64,000 nt of DNA from an uncultured Bacteroidales bacterium (GTDB taxonomy: Bacteria; Bacteroidota; Bacteroidia; Bacteroidales; P3): contig CAKZZD010000024.1 in NCBI GenBank assembly GCA_937886715.1, forward strand, positions 1 to 64,000. Direction: 5' to 3'. The position numbers and the translations under genes are program-made. The notes under the pieces were generated by a model that made no database searches, had not been told where the DNA came from, and was given only the letters and a program-made list of their open reading frames with translations. Position 1 is the stretch's first letter, and each line of letters opens with the position of its first letter. This document shows positions 47,601 through 55,988 of this stretch, piece after piece.

Positions 47601-47807
47601 TACGGCAACTTTCCGATGAACGAGCTGTGGATCTACAACGCATGGGGCGTGCTGGTGTACCATGCGAAGAACATCGTCAGCGACAACCAGTTTTGGGACC
47701 CGGAAGCCACGCATTGTCCCGACGGCACCTACTTCTACCGTTTCTCAGCCATCAGCGAATACGGCCGCGTGAAGCACAACGGACTGATTGAGGTGATCAG
47801 GGAATGA
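44655..47807 (+). CDS. Large T9SS type B (gliding motility C-terminal) surface protein
   Basis: The protein has 1050 residues. A signal peptide (about 1-30, ending GGQCQ) is followed by cleaved-adhesin-like and fibronectin-like beta domains. A PKD domain (about 598-640) has FWDFGNGDTS and HFGLSGVYNVMLVAG. The C-terminus (about 963-1050) is the gliding-motility-associated type B sorting domain: FPNLVTPNGDGTNDVWKI, LWIYNAWGVLVYHAK and CPDGTYFYRF. It is exported by the type IX system and kept at the surface or released. The middle is rich in cysteine and acidic residues. Its binding or enzymatic role is unknown. A shared terminator follows. Confidence 0.9.
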   Translation: MFRHKYNIFKPLYRFIAAVLACVAAMGGQCQTTLTVPQCYDFDDMVGTLVPEGWTACGETRYTEYSVTAYYFTGSPSLYFIAPLHPGNALVMPPLDSSVAINDVLVEFDIASNYGSPAPFMVGTMSDPTDSNTFHPIDSVYAFCSQSIHCRISLATAPAADRYIAFRMAKNASCFVDNLSVVACGFDGLRLAYTDESQATVEWNAIGSPNITATVRRDDGSVVREYTGATSPLVIDGLRASTLYTVVLAAVCDDVTRCGGPASDSIRILTPHEGGDCLNAGNIYSDGVRIYHWFGDTSRDFTPHFVQPTPPIDFGPDSLQGRIAVNSDTSRRDPLTGGQLRTIPEWADYSVRLGGNTANMMKSDGVEYRLTVDTSSFRILTISYAIVTQYSKYEPSAPSFHIQILDEAGQVLDSLCSTEEWIAPYGASDTGWRYVEIGEFSSLAWKDWQSTGLDLEAYANQTITIRLMALECRQGGHWAYAYYTIDCHPRTAESDGCGSSDSATFHAPGGFAYEWFREGDTTALSTSRCLTVPADGSQYRCEVAHLSHSDCRFTLDAYAGTRTPVARMETRMENRDCGIDVHFENRSFVAAGDSPTNDGGSVETAFWDFGNGDTSHAYSPTRHFGLSGVYNVMLVAGLDGNTCTDTAWQQLTVTVPGQRLQFDTACTDFYWHGVTYTRSGIYSHTLPYPNQYGCDSVEVLQLTILQEHTIEVHDTVVVCPYHPFVYNDIDYGGPTDLDFMLQAANGCDSLVHVHLMARDSMFAPVEEYSFDSAEWHRDSVIAGCAPTSLFLRDSTDGAYAWEWIIRTPDTTFTATGREVEIGYDEGHDGMMSSATLIVTSGDGCLDTVTLRIYMFRSPEASFYWDPHIPARHDPQVQFFNQSAPDSLAYLWQIQRTEGGEYDTSTRFAPHYRWGDEGDDMSGDYEVALIAYWTHPYEDTVMVCTDTARQTITITNDYLQFPNLVTPNGDGTNDVWKIVNLVEYGNFPMNELWIYNAWGVLVYHAKNIVSDNQFWDPEATHCPDGTYFYRFSAISEYGRVKHNGLIEVIRE

Positions 47808-47841
47808 TTCGGCAATCCAATTTTGAAGCATGAATGGAATG

Positions 47842-47884
47842 AAAAAAAAGAGGGCATCAACCATTGGTGATACCCTCTTCGTTT
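47842..47884. terminator. Bidirectional terminator between the T9SS gene and tRNA-Phe
   Basis: AGAGGGCATCA..CC (47849-47862) pairs with GGTGATACCCTCT (47866-47878). The minus strand then has eight T residues, ending the tRNA transcript; the plus strand has TTCGTTTT. Confidence 0.82.
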
Positions 47885-47887
47885 TGG

Positions 47888-47963
47888 TGGTGGCATCGAC
47901 TGGATTTGAACCAGTGACGCAAGGATTTTCAGTCCTTCGCTCTACCAACTGAGCTACGACGCC
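47888..47963 (-). tRNA. tRNA-Phe (GAA)
   Basis: Reading the minus strand, the acceptor stem GGCGTCG pairs with CGATGCC with one G-U pair. The D arm is GCTCAGTTGGTAGAGC, the anticodon loop CTGAAAA gives anticodon GAA, and the T arm is CTGGTTCAAATCCAG. The 3' CCA is encoded. It has its own promoter (47993-48024) and terminator. Confidence 0.97.
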
Positions 47964-47992
47964 ATCGCAGATTTCTCTCTCAAAATCGAATG

Positions 47993-48024
47993 CAAAAGTA
48001 CGAACATTTCCAAAACTGACCAAA
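47993..48024 (-). promoter_or_regulatory. Promoter of tRNA-Phe
   Basis: Minus-strand TTTG (48024-48021), 20 bases, TACTTTTG (48000-47993), just after the end of lspA. The tRNA can therefore be transcribed apart from the operon upstream. Confidence 0.75.
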
Positions 48025-48030
48025 TTTTTT

Positions 48031-48684
48031 TTAACTTTCCTCTTGCTTTATTTCAGAAGATGTTGATTTACTATATTTTGGAGCAATGAAAATTTGGTCG
48101 ATCAAGAGCCATATCACGCCGATGGTGATGGCCGAATCGGCCACATTGAATATCGCATTGAAGAATTCAAAGTAGTTTCCGCCGACGAAAGGCACCCACT
48201 CGGGGAAGGTGAAAGAGAAGAGCGGGAAGTAGAACATGTCGACCACACGGCCCTGCAGAAACGGGGCATATCCGCCCTCGGGAGGGAAGAGCGTGGCAAC
48301 GGAATAGTAGCTCTCGTTGAAAATGAGGCCATAGAAACAGCTGTCGATGATGTTGCCGACGGCACCCGCAAGAATGAGCGACAGACATACAATAAGCGAC
48401 GTGCGGCCGCCCTTGCGGATGCTGTGCATAATGTACCACGCGATGGCCGTAGAGGCGACGATGCGGAGCAGGGTGAGGATGATTTTTCCGATGTCGCCAC
48501 CGATGTTCATGCCGAAGGCAAAGCCCACATTCTCGATGAAATGCAGTCGGCACCATGAGCCGATGAGAGGGATCTCCTCGCCGATCTGCATGTGTGTTTT
48601 GACCATGATTTTGACAATCTGGTCGACAATCAAAATGGCAGCGATGAGGATGGCGACGAGTCGCGTCTGTTGTTTTTTATTCAT
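48031..48684 (-). CDS. lspA: Lipoprotein signal peptidase II
   Basis: LspA has 217 residues and four membrane helices. It has the first conserved block VDQIVKIMV, then ENVGFAFGM. The catalytic aspartates are in GNIIDSCFYG and FNVADSAITIG. It removes signal peptides from diacylglyceryl-modified prolipoproteins; several lipoproteins in this window would be its substrates. Length is somewhat above E. coli LspA because of a longer loop before the last helix. It overlaps the DUF3109 gene by 8 bases and ends the long minus-strand run. Confidence 0.96.
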   Translation of the reverse strand: MNKKQQTRLVAILIAAILIVDQIVKIMVKTHMQIGEEIPLIGSWCRLHFIENVGFAFGMNIGGDIGKIILTLLRIVASTAIAWYIMHSIRKGGRTSLIVCLSLILAGAVGNIIDSCFYGLIFNESYYSVATLFPPEGGYAPFLQGRVVDMFYFPLFSFTFPEWVPFVGGNYFEFFNAIFNVADSAITIGVIWLLIDQIFIAPKYSKSTSSEIKQEES

Positions 48685-49216
48685 GTAGGTTTCTGTTGTT
48701 TATTTCTTGAATCAATTCGTCGTACCAATCTTGTCCGAAACGGCGGACGAGGGGTTCGCGGAGCATGCGATAGAGCGGTTCACCGTGGCCATGCGCACAG
48801 CGGCAGATGTCCCAGCGGTGGTAGTTGACGGCGGTGAATTCGCCATAATCGTCGACACGTATAGGATAGAGATGACACGAAACAGGCTTATAGAGCTGTT
48901 GCAGCGCACAGAGGGCCGTGCCGTCAGCGGCGTAGGTGATGTATGCGCAGGCACCGTCGGCGAGGAGCGGAGTACCATAAGCGCCGTCTTGGTCCTTTAC
49001 GGCCACACCTTGCCGCTTGACAACCTGACGGCCCTCCTCGGTCATGAGGGGAAATGCCTTGTCGAGGACAGCCTCCAGGCGTGACAGCTCATCCTCCAGC
49101 AAAGGAGCGCCGCTGTCGCCCTCGATGCAGCAGGCACCGCGACATTGGGCCAGATCGCAACAGAAACGGCAATCGGCAATGTCGTCGGAAACGATGCTAT
49201 TTTTGACGATAATCAT
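48677..49216 (-). CDS. DUF3109 family cysteine-cluster protein
   Basis: The protein has 179 residues and begins with a cysteine-rich cluster (DCRFCCDLAQCRGACCIEGDSGAPL) typical of DUF3109/YkgJ-like proteins. Later it has YKPVSCHLYPIRV and WDICRCAHGHGEP. The cysteines probably bind zinc or iron-sulfur. The function is not known. It overlaps serA by 4 bases (ATGA) and lspA by 8. Confidence 0.88.
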   Translation of the reverse strand: MIIVKNSIVSDDIADCRFCCDLAQCRGACCIEGDSGAPLLEDELSRLEAVLDKAFPLMTEEGRQVVKRQGVAVKDQDGAYGTPLLADGACAYITYAADGTALCALQQLYKPVSCHLYPIRVDDYGEFTAVNYHRWDICRCAHGHGEPLYRMLREPLVRRFGQDWYDELIQEINNRNLHE

Positions 49217-50151
49217 TTCAGCGTTTCGATGATTTTGTCGGCCAGGACAGCCGCAAGTTTATATTTGGATTCGACAGTCCACCCGGCCACATGGGGGGTG
49301 AGCACCGTGTGGGGAGAGCGGAAAAGATAGTCCATCGCAGGTGAAACGGAACCCAATGCGTCGGCATTCATGTTCTCATGCTCAAGCACGTCGAGAGCGG
49401 CCCCGAGCACCTTGCCCTGCCGCATGGCGCCGGCCAGCGCATCGGTGTCGACCACAGCACCACGGGCTGTGTTGATGAGCCAAAAAGGATGACGCATACG
49501 GTCGACAAATGCGGCATCAAGATAATGGTGTGTGTCGTCGGTCAAGGGAACATGGAACGAGACCACATCCGCCACCTCCTGCAGCTCGTCGAGCGATACT
49601 TCGTCAACATATTCAGGTGCATAGCCGGAGGGCTTGTATTTGTCGTAGGCCACGATGCGGCAGCCAAAGCCCTGCAGCCGTCGAGCAAAGGCGGCGCCCA
49701 TATTGCCAAATCCGATGATGCCGACAGTGCGACTGCCAACCTCCAGGCCGCGGTTGTCCTCACGATGCCAAAGGCCTCGCCTGACCTCGGCGTCGGCACG
49801 GGCAATGTTGTTGAGCAGCGAAAGCAGCAGGCCCACCGTATGGTCGCCCACCGCATCGCGGTTGCCCTCGGGCGAATTGAGACAACGCACACCATGGCTT
49901 TCGGCATAGGCCACATCGATGGTTTCCATGCCGGCCCCTACCCTGCCAATGCAGCGCAGCGAAGGCACACTGTCGATAAAAGCGCTGTCGATATTCACCT
50001 TGCTCCGCACCACGAGGCCGTCGTAGCCCTGGGCCGCAACGACAAGACTATCGTAGTCATGGTCCGGCTCGACAGACACTTCGATACCGGCTTGATTCAA
50101 TTTTTCTTCAAGCACCTGATGGGTGCGGTCGGATATCAGCACTTTAGTCAT
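49213..50151 (-). CDS. D-isomer-specific 2-hydroxyacid dehydrogenase (SerA-like)
   Basis: The protein has 312 residues from the ATG at 50151, which overlaps the DUF4249 gene by 8 bases (an ATG at 50163 is also in frame). The NAD-binding motif is VGIIGFGNMGAAFARRLQGFG; the catalytic set is VVRSKVNID (Arg), GDHTVG, and a His near HVAGW. It has no C-terminal ACT domain, so it is a short PGDH-like enzyme: 3-phosphoglycerate dehydrogenase for serine synthesis is likely, but other 2-hydroxyacids cannot be excluded. Confidence 0.85.
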   Translation of the reverse strand: MTKVLISDRTHQVLEEKLNQAGIEVSVEPDHDYDSLVVAAQGYDGLVVRSKVNIDSAFIDSVPSLRCIGRVGAGMETIDVAYAESHGVRCLNSPEGNRDAVGDHTVGLLLSLLNNIARADAEVRRGLWHREDNRGLEVGSRTVGIIGFGNMGAAFARRLQGFGCRIVAYDKYKPSGYAPEYVDEVSLDELQEVADVVSFHVPLTDDTHHYLDAAFVDRMRHPFWLINTARGAVVDTDALAGAMRQGKVLGAALDVLEHENMNADALGSVSPAMDYLFRSPHTVLTPHVAGWTVESKYKLAAVLADKIIETLK

Positions 50152-51160
50152 GGGTCGGGACATTCACTTTGATTCTGCTTTTGGAAGCCACTCCGAAGAT
50201 GCCGATGCCTCCCTGGATGTTGGAGTGTATCTGCACCGGCTCGGTAAAGAAGTCGAGAATGGCATCGCCATTGTAGCTCTCTTTGGTGGCCTGATACAGG
50301 TAATGGTCGCGCGACAAGGAGACGACCTCAAGCGTCAGACCATAACGCATGACGGCCTCCTCGCCGTAATAGGGATTGTCGTAATCGTAATAGAGATTCG
50401 TTATGTCAATGTCGAGGTCGATCTTGTGGCTCATGCCATTGATGGCCGCGTCGGTGAACAGAAGGTTCCACCCGTAATATGTGCTTGAGGCGGTCGGGTC
50501 TTCAGGGTCAAAATCCTCAATATTGGTATTGTTGACAATCATATAATCGGTGCAGGAAAAGCGGACGTATCTGGAGGAGACCGTAGTGTCGTAGCTTTCC
50601 GCCTCGCCCTCTTCGTCGCGATAGGTGATGATCGTGGTGTCGTGACGCAGCAAGCGCACCGAATAGTAGTCGGCCGATGCCGCATCATCGGAGAGGGTGA
50701 ATGTCAAAATGCCATAGGTGGTATAATCGTCATATTCGTCGCGTTCAATATCGCGGATCGACACATCGGCCACCTGGGGACTGTTGGGAACAACCGCTGT
50801 GGCGGTGATCGCAGGCTGTCCCTGCACGTCGACCGTCAACTCGAGTGTTTCGCCCGGCTGAGGTCGGTGTGCGAACGTGTATCGCCCATCTTCTTGCGTG
50901 GCAACCCCAGCGGCCGAGCCATCCACGCGCAACGTCACAGTGGCGTCGGTGATCTTTTTGAAATAATCCTCGCCATATTCCACAAAATATGTGCCGAATA
51001 TCGGCCGGCTGTAAGTGAGGTCGACAGCAACGGGTTCGTCCACCTCGTTCTGGCCCATCACAACCACTCGCGGGCTCTGTTCCTCGATGTCGATATCAAT
51101 CTGCTTTTCGCAAGCGGCAAAAAGCACCGCTGCCAGCATCAATACAGGTATTCTTTTCAT
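50144..51160 (-). CDS. DUF4249 lipoprotein partner of the TonB-dependent receptor
   Basis: The protein has 338 residues with a lipobox FAAC (C16) and the DUF4249 start CEKQIDIDIEEQSPRVVVMG, followed by DATVTLRVDG and GETLELTVDV. DUF4249 genes usually lie after a TonB-dependent receptor, as here (4 bases). The protein probably sits on the outer membrane and helps capture the ligand. The ligand is unknown. Confidence 0.9.
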   Translation of the reverse strand: MKRIPVLMLAAVLFAACEKQIDIDIEEQSPRVVVMGQNEVDEPVAVDLTYSRPIFGTYFVEYGEDYFKKITDATVTLRVDGSAAGVATQEDGRYTFAHRPQPGETLELTVDVQGQPAITATAVVPNSPQVADVSIRDIERDEYDDYTTYGILTFTLSDDAASADYYSVRLLRHDTTIITYRDEEGEAESYDTTVSSRYVRFSCTDYMIVNNTNIEDFDPEDPTASSTYYGWNLLFTDAAINGMSHKIDLDIDITNLYYDYDNPYYGEEAVMRYGLTLEVVSLSRDHYLYQATKESYNGDAILDFFTEPVQIHSNIQGGIGIFGVASKSRIKVNVPTHD

Positions 51161-51164
51161 GCCG

Positions 51165-53576
51165 TTAGAATTTGTAAATGTAAGACACCGAAGGCAATAT
51201 CGGGAACAACGAGCGCTGCATCAGCACGGTGCTGTATTCGGTCCCCATGCTGCCATACCGTTCCATCGTACGGGGATAGATGATGAAGGGGTTCTGCCGG
51301 TTGTAAAGATTATAGACACTAATGTTCCACGTACGCACGCCGTGCTTCTTCTGCTTGTGGAAATTGACGCTGACGTCCATACGGTGGTAGGCCGGCAGTC
51401 GGAAATTGTTGCGGCTGTCGACATAGTTGATGCGGTTCCAGTAGTCGTGGTCGCCGTCGTCATCCACTATCTGCTGCATGGCGACAGTGGCCGTGTTGCC
51501 GGTACTGTACACCCAGGTCACTCCGCAGTCGAAACGCTCGTTGGGTCGATATTGCAGGGTAACCGAGATGTCGTGTATGCGGTCGTATTTCGCCGGGAAG
51601 GGTTCTCCGTTGTTCAGCTCTTCTCCGGGACGGTCGAACTGGCGCATCGTGCGGCTCCACGTGTAGCCTATCCAGCCGGTGAAATCGCCCACGCTCTTCT
51701 GCGCCAGAAACTCCAGCCCATAGGCCCATCCGCGGCCGCTGCAAACCTTGTCTTCCCAGCCTTCGCTGGTCCCCATGAACGTGCTTCCGGGCTTGTATTC
51801 CAGCATGTTGTTCATCCACTTGTAATAGCCTTCCACACTGAAGTCGACGATGTTGCGCCACGAATAGAAAACGCCAGTAGCCACCTGGTGGCTGTTCATC
51901 GGTTCTATCCGGGCCGTCACCGGCACCCATAAGTCTGTCGGCAGGCTGATATTCGTGTTCGACAGCAGATGCATATACTGGGTCATGTAGCTGTAGCCCG
52001 TCTTCACCGACAGGTCGTCCGTGATCAGGATCCGTCCGCTCAAACGGGGCTGTATCGAAGGATAGAAGCGCTGCTCCACCACGAATCCCGACAGTGCAAC
52101 GCCCGCGTTGATCTTCAGTGTTTCGGTGATGCTCCAGTCGTCCTCACCGTATAGTGACACTTCGCCGGCGTGGATGCGCGACTCGCCAAAGGTGGTGTCC
52201 ACATTCTCCATGTCGGTGTATCGGGCTCGCGCCGTCTGCACCTGCGGCACAAAGGTATGGTAGGTGGCCACAGCTCCAAACTTGATGGCATGGTCGGGCG
52301 AGGGTGCATAGTCGAAATCCACTCGGCCCGAAAGGTCACGGATACCGCTGTTCAGGCCCATCTCGATGTCCTCTTTATAGGAGGCGCCATTCTCGCGCCA
52401 TTCCTCTTCCAGTCCGATGCCCAAGCGGTTGCGGTAGCGAGTGTACGAGCCTGTCACATCCATGAACATCTGCGGGCTCAGTTCGTAGTTCCACCGCAGC
52501 GCCGTGGCCAGATTGCCCCAGCGGTAGCTGAGCTTCATGTTCTCCTTTTCGCCATAGAGGCTTTCCTGCACATTCACTTTCATGTACGCCTCATCATCGC
52601 CGCTGTACCAGGTGTAGTAGAGACGCGAACGATCGCTGAATTTGTGCGTCACCTTCGCGTTGAGGTCATAAAAATAGTAGCCGGCATTAAGTCCTTTGAT
52701 ACCCTCAGTGGCAGCCACCATCCACAACGTGGGCTTGATCAGCAGGTCGCCATATGTACGTCTCAGCGAAAGGCTCAAGGTGGTCTTTTCTTTGATTATG
52801 GGACCTTCTATATTCATCTTTCCGGAAATCAACCCTATCGACGCACTCCCATGCCACTCCTTGTCGTTGCCGTTGTTGGTCGTGATGTCGAGCACCGAGC
52901 TGATGCGGCCCGTAAACCGTGCCGGGAACGACCCCTTGTACAGGGTGACGTTTTTCAGCGCGTCTCCGTTGAAGGCACTGAAAAAACCGCCCAGATGGTT
53001 CACATTGTACAGCGGTATGCCGTCGAGCAGGAACAGATTCTGGTCGGGACCGCCACCGCGCACATATATGCCGCTCATGCCTTCGGTGCCGCTCTGAACG
53101 CCGGGCAGCAACTGTATGGCTTTGAGCACATCGGTCTCGCCAAAAATCACCGGCACCAGCTTGATCTGCTCCACCGGCACCTCCACGGCACTCATCTGAC
53201 TGATGCGCGGGCTGCTGATACGGTCGGCCGTCACCGTCACCTCGTCCAGCTCCACCGACGGCACCAAGCGCACATTCAACTGCCGGTTGGCGTCCAGCGG
53301 AAGCACATGGTTCTGTGTATGATAGCCTATATAGCTAAACCTCAGCTGCACACTGTCGGAACGAAGCGTCAGCGTATATCGCCCATAAGCATTGGTCACC
53401 GTACCCTTGCCACTCACCAGGTCCACCACAGTGGCTCCGATCAGTGTCTCGCCGGTCTCGTTGTCCACCACGGTGCCGCTCACCGTCTGGGCGGCCATGG
53501 GCCACGCGACGGCCAGCATCAGCAGCACGGCCAGCGGGCGCAATCCATAGCGTTTCCTTTTCATCCTGTTTTTCAT
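51165..53576 (-). CDS. TonB-dependent outer-membrane receptor
   Basis: The protein has 803 residues from the ATG at 53576; the in-frame codon at 53618 would overlap the potassium channel gene. A signal peptide (ending MAAQ) is followed by a CarboxypepD-reg-like domain (about 30-110: VSGTVVDNETGETLIGATV). A plug follows with LLPGVQSGTEGMSGIYVRGG and QNLFLLDGIPLYNVNHLGG, then a 22-strand-type barrel ending SVSYIYKF. It imports a ligand across the outer membrane using TonB energy. With the DUF4249 lipoprotein it forms an uptake pair of unknown substrate. Confidence 0.93.
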   Translation of the reverse strand: MKNRMKRKRYGLRPLAVLLMLAVAWPMAAQTVSGTVVDNETGETLIGATVVDLVSGKGTVTNAYGRYTLTLRSDSVQLRFSYIGYHTQNHVLPLDANRQLNVRLVPSVELDEVTVTADRISSPRISQMSAVEVPVEQIKLVPVIFGETDVLKAIQLLPGVQSGTEGMSGIYVRGGGPDQNLFLLDGIPLYNVNHLGGFFSAFNGDALKNVTLYKGSFPARFTGRISSVLDITTNNGNDKEWHGSASIGLISGKMNIEGPIIKEKTTLSLSLRRTYGDLLIKPTLWMVAATEGIKGLNAGYYFYDLNAKVTHKFSDRSRLYYTWYSGDDEAYMKVNVQESLYGEKENMKLSYRWGNLATALRWNYELSPQMFMDVTGSYTRYRNRLGIGLEEEWRENGASYKEDIEMGLNSGIRDLSGRVDFDYAPSPDHAIKFGAVATYHTFVPQVQTARARYTDMENVDTTFGESRIHAGEVSLYGEDDWSITETLKINAGVALSGFVVEQRFYPSIQPRLSGRILITDDLSVKTGYSYMTQYMHLLSNTNISLPTDLWVPVTARIEPMNSHQVATGVFYSWRNIVDFSVEGYYKWMNNMLEYKPGSTFMGTSEGWEDKVCSGRGWAYGLEFLAQKSVGDFTGWIGYTWSRTMRQFDRPGEELNNGEPFPAKYDRIHDISVTLQYRPNERFDCGVTWVYSTGNTATVAMQQIVDDDGDHDYWNRINYVDSRNNFRLPAYHRMDVSVNFHKQKKHGVRTWNISVYNLYNRQNPFIIYPRTMERYGSMGTEYSTVLMQRSLFPILPSVSYIYKF

Positions 53577-53586
53577 ATCTTTCTGT

Positions 53587-54552
53587 TCAGTTTTTGATGG
53601 CTTCGTCCTCCTCGTCATACTGGCGCTCGATGGCCGAACGGTGTTTCTTCTTCGGAGCCGGATTGCGGTATTCGTTCACCACCTCGCCGGCCACGATGCC
53701 CGTCGGAACGGCTATGATGCTATAACCCAGCAACATCACCGTCACCGCCAGAAACCTTCCCACATGTGTCACCGGCGCCATGTCGCCGTAACCCACCGTC
53801 GTGATCGTCACCACCGCCCAATAGATGCCCGACAGAATGTTGCCGAACTGCGGGTTGTGTTTGGCCTCGAACGAATACATCAGCGTGCCCAAAATCACCG
53901 CCGCCACCAGCACAAACAGCATGAACACCAATATCTTGACCGCACTTGCCCGCAATGCGTTCAGCAGGTGCTTCGCTTCCACCTGGAAACGGTGAAGCTT
54001 GAATATTCTAAATATGCGCATCACCCTAAGCAACCGCAGCACCGTCAAGGCCTGCGTCGCCGGGATAAACAGCGACAGGTAGGCCGGGAATATCGACAGG
54101 AAATCAATCACGCCCCAGAACGACAGCACATATTTCATCGGCTGCTTCAGGCAGTAGATGCGCAGGTAGTACTCCAGCGTGAAAAGGATGGTGAACCCCC
54201 ACTCCAGCACCTTCATCAGCCAGAACGACCAGTGCGCCATGCCGCCCCGCGTCATCGTGTCGGTCGATCCCGCGCTGTCGAATATCAGCAGCAGGATGTT
54301 GGCCACAATCAGCACCAGCAGCCACACATCGAACTTCTTGCCCGCCGGCGTGTCCGACTTGAAGATGATCTCGAAAATCTGCTTTTTCGTGATGCCGCGA
54401 TATTTCTTTGGCAACAGGAATTCAAACACCAGCTTGTGCATCACGTTGCCCACCCAGTTCACCACATTCTTCGCCGTGGCCTTGTAGTCCACCTCCGAAA
54501 TCCGCTTGCGGATCCGCCAGAAGGTATCCACTATACTGTCAATCAGCTTCAT
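53587..54552 (-). CDS. Voltage-gated potassium channel (Kv-type)
   Basis: The protein has 321 residues and six membrane helices. S4 contains regularly spaced arginines (VLRLLRVMRIFRIFKLHRF). The pore has the potassium filter TTVGYGD (T252-D257). It forms a tetrameric inner-membrane channel. The N-terminal 60 residues are cytoplasmic and charged. It overlaps the M16 peptidase by 4 bases (ATGA) and is followed after 10 bases by the receptor gene. No regulatory RCK domain is present. Confidence 0.92.
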   Translation of the reverse strand: MKLIDSIVDTFWRIRKRISEVDYKATAKNVVNWVGNVMHKLVFEFLLPKKYRGITKKQIFEIIFKSDTPAGKKFDVWLLVLIVANILLLIFDSAGSTDTMTRGGMAHWSFWLMKVLEWGFTILFTLEYYLRIYCLKQPMKYVLSFWGVIDFLSIFPAYLSLFIPATQALTVLRLLRVMRIFRIFKLHRFQVEAKHLLNALRASAVKILVFMLFVLVAAVILGTLMYSFEAKHNPQFGNILSGIYWAVVTITTVGYGDMAPVTHVGRFLAVTVMLLGYSIIAVPTGIVAGEVVNEYRNPAPKKKHRSAIERQYDEEDEAIKN

Positions 54553-55802
54553 TTTGCAAGATATATCAATCGGTTTTCATGATTCGGCACAAACAGCTGC
54601 ATCGCCGCCTGGCGGAGGTCATCAGCCTTCACCTTGGCATATTCCGCAGGCTCCCTGTCGATCAGGCCCGTGTCGCCCAGCCAAGTGTAGTAGCACAGCG
54701 CCAGCGCGCGGTCGGCAGCCTTGTATTGCGACAACACGAATGTGCTCTCGTATTTGTTCACCACCTTGGCCAACTCGTAGTCGCCCACACCCTCTTCAGC
54801 CAGCAGCCGCACCTCATGCCGCAGGGCATCCTGCGCCTGCTCCACCGTCACCCCCTCATTCAGTTTTCCGCACAGCACAAACAGGCCGTCACCCGCGTCG
54901 CCCGTGATATAGGCATCGGCCTCGGTCATCACCCCCTGCTTCACAATGCGGTTGTACAGTCGCGACGACTTGCCGTTCGACAACACATCCGACAGCAGGT
55001 CGCACGCCCGGAAGCGCCCGTCAAAATGGTCCCACATCGGGTAAGCCAGATACACTCCCGTGGTCGGCACCTCGCGCTCCACCGTCAGTTCGCGCGCCTC
55101 GGTCTGCTCGGGCTCATGTTCGCGGTTGCCTCTCAGGGCCATCGCCTCACCTTCCGCCGCTGCCGGGTCGGCCTCCGAGCCGAAGGCCTCCTCCACCATG
55201 CGCAACATTGCATCGTGGCTCAGCGGCGACGCCACAGCTAGCACGGCATTCTCTGGACGGTAATGGCGCTGGTGAAAAGCCACCACATCGTCAAGTCCCG
55301 CCTCGCTCACATGCCTGATGTCGATGCCGATGGTGCACCAGCGATAGGGATGCACCTTGTAGCACAACGGCCTGAGCAACAGCCACACGTCGCCGTAGGG
55401 CTGGTTCACATAGCGCTGTTTGTACTCCTCCGTCACAACCCTCTGCTGCACCTCCAGCGCCTTGGCCGACACCTTCAGGTTCTTCATTCTGTCGGCCTCC
55501 AGCCGCAGCGCATCCTGCAGATACTGCGACGGCACGGTCATGTAATAGTTCGTGTAGTCGTTGTTCGTAAATGCGTTACACTCGCCCGACATGGCGCTCA
55601 TAGCCGCGTCGAAGTCCGGCACCTGAGGCGTGCCGCTGAACATCAGGTGCTCGAAAAGATGGGCAAACCCGGTGCGGCCGGGATCCTCGTCGCGAGCCCC
55701 CACGTTGTAGAGCACATTCACCGTCGCCAGCGGCGTGTCCGCAGCCTCGTGCGTCAGCACCGTCAACCCATTGTGCAAGATATGCTTCGTATAATTGACC
55801 AT
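54549..55802 (-). CDS. M16 family zinc peptidase
   Basis: The protein has 417 residues from the ATG at 55802 (MVNYTKHILHNGL); the longer frame upstream crosses the promoter. The inverted zinc motif HLFEH with the distant glutamate (VVTEEYKQRY) is complete, and the second half has the R-Y type domain with GVYLAYPM. M16 proteases (pitrilysin/processing-peptidase-like) cut small peptides; this form lacks a signal peptide and is probably cytoplasmic. It begins a nearly gapless unit to lspA. Confidence 0.92.
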   Translation of the reverse strand: MVNYTKHILHNGLTVLTHEAADTPLATVNVLYNVGARDEDPGRTGFAHLFEHLMFSGTPQVPDFDAAMSAMSGECNAFTNNDYTNYYMTVPSQYLQDALRLEADRMKNLKVSAKALEVQQRVVTEEYKQRYVNQPYGDVWLLLRPLCYKVHPYRWCTIGIDIRHVSEAGLDDVVAFHQRHYRPENAVLAVASPLSHDAMLRMVEEAFGSEADPAAAEGEAMALRGNREHEPEQTEARELTVEREVPTTGVYLAYPMWDHFDGRFRACDLLSDVLSNGKSSRLYNRIVKQGVMTEADAYITGDAGDGLFVLCGKLNEGVTVEQAQDALRHEVRLLAEEGVGDYELAKVVNKYESTFVLSQYKAADRALALCYYTWLGDTGLIDREPAEYAKVKADDLRQAAMQLFVPNHENRLIYLAK

Positions 55803-55818
55803 ACTATAAATAAAATTG

Positions 55819-55849
55819 CAAAAATACGAAACTCGTGCCGTATGGCAAA
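55819..55849 (-). promoter_or_regulatory. Promoter of the M16-to-lspA unit
   Basis: Minus-strand TTTG (55849-55846), 19 bases, TATTTTTG (55826-55819). It explains why the ATG at 55802 is chosen and could drive all seven genes down to lspA. Confidence 0.78.
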
Positions 55850-55883
55850 ATTTTTTTTCGTTCTCCACTCTTCGTTGCCGCTC

Positions 55884-55919
55884 TCAAGGCCGTGGCCAAA
55901 CGGCCACGCCCCACCTTGA
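55884..55919. repeat. Nested inverted repeat
   Basis: CGTGGCC (55891-55897) and GGCCACG (55902-55908) around AAAC, with outer arms TCAAGG (55884-55889) and CCTTGA (55914-55919). It lies between divergent promoters. It may be a mobile palindrome or a regulatory hairpin. Confidence 0.55.
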
Positions 55920-55950
55920 AGCCGCCTTGCGCACACACCGGCTATGCTTT

Positions 55951-55984
55951 TTTTGTCCGAAATGAAAAATTATTCGTATCTTTG
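55951..55984 (+). promoter_or_regulatory. Promoter of the structured RNA
   Basis: TTTTG (55951-55955), 21 bases, TATCTTTG (55977-55984). The predicted start is near 55989, 300 bases before the methyltransferase ATG, with a terminator in between. Confidence 0.7.
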
Positions 55985-55988
55985 CATC

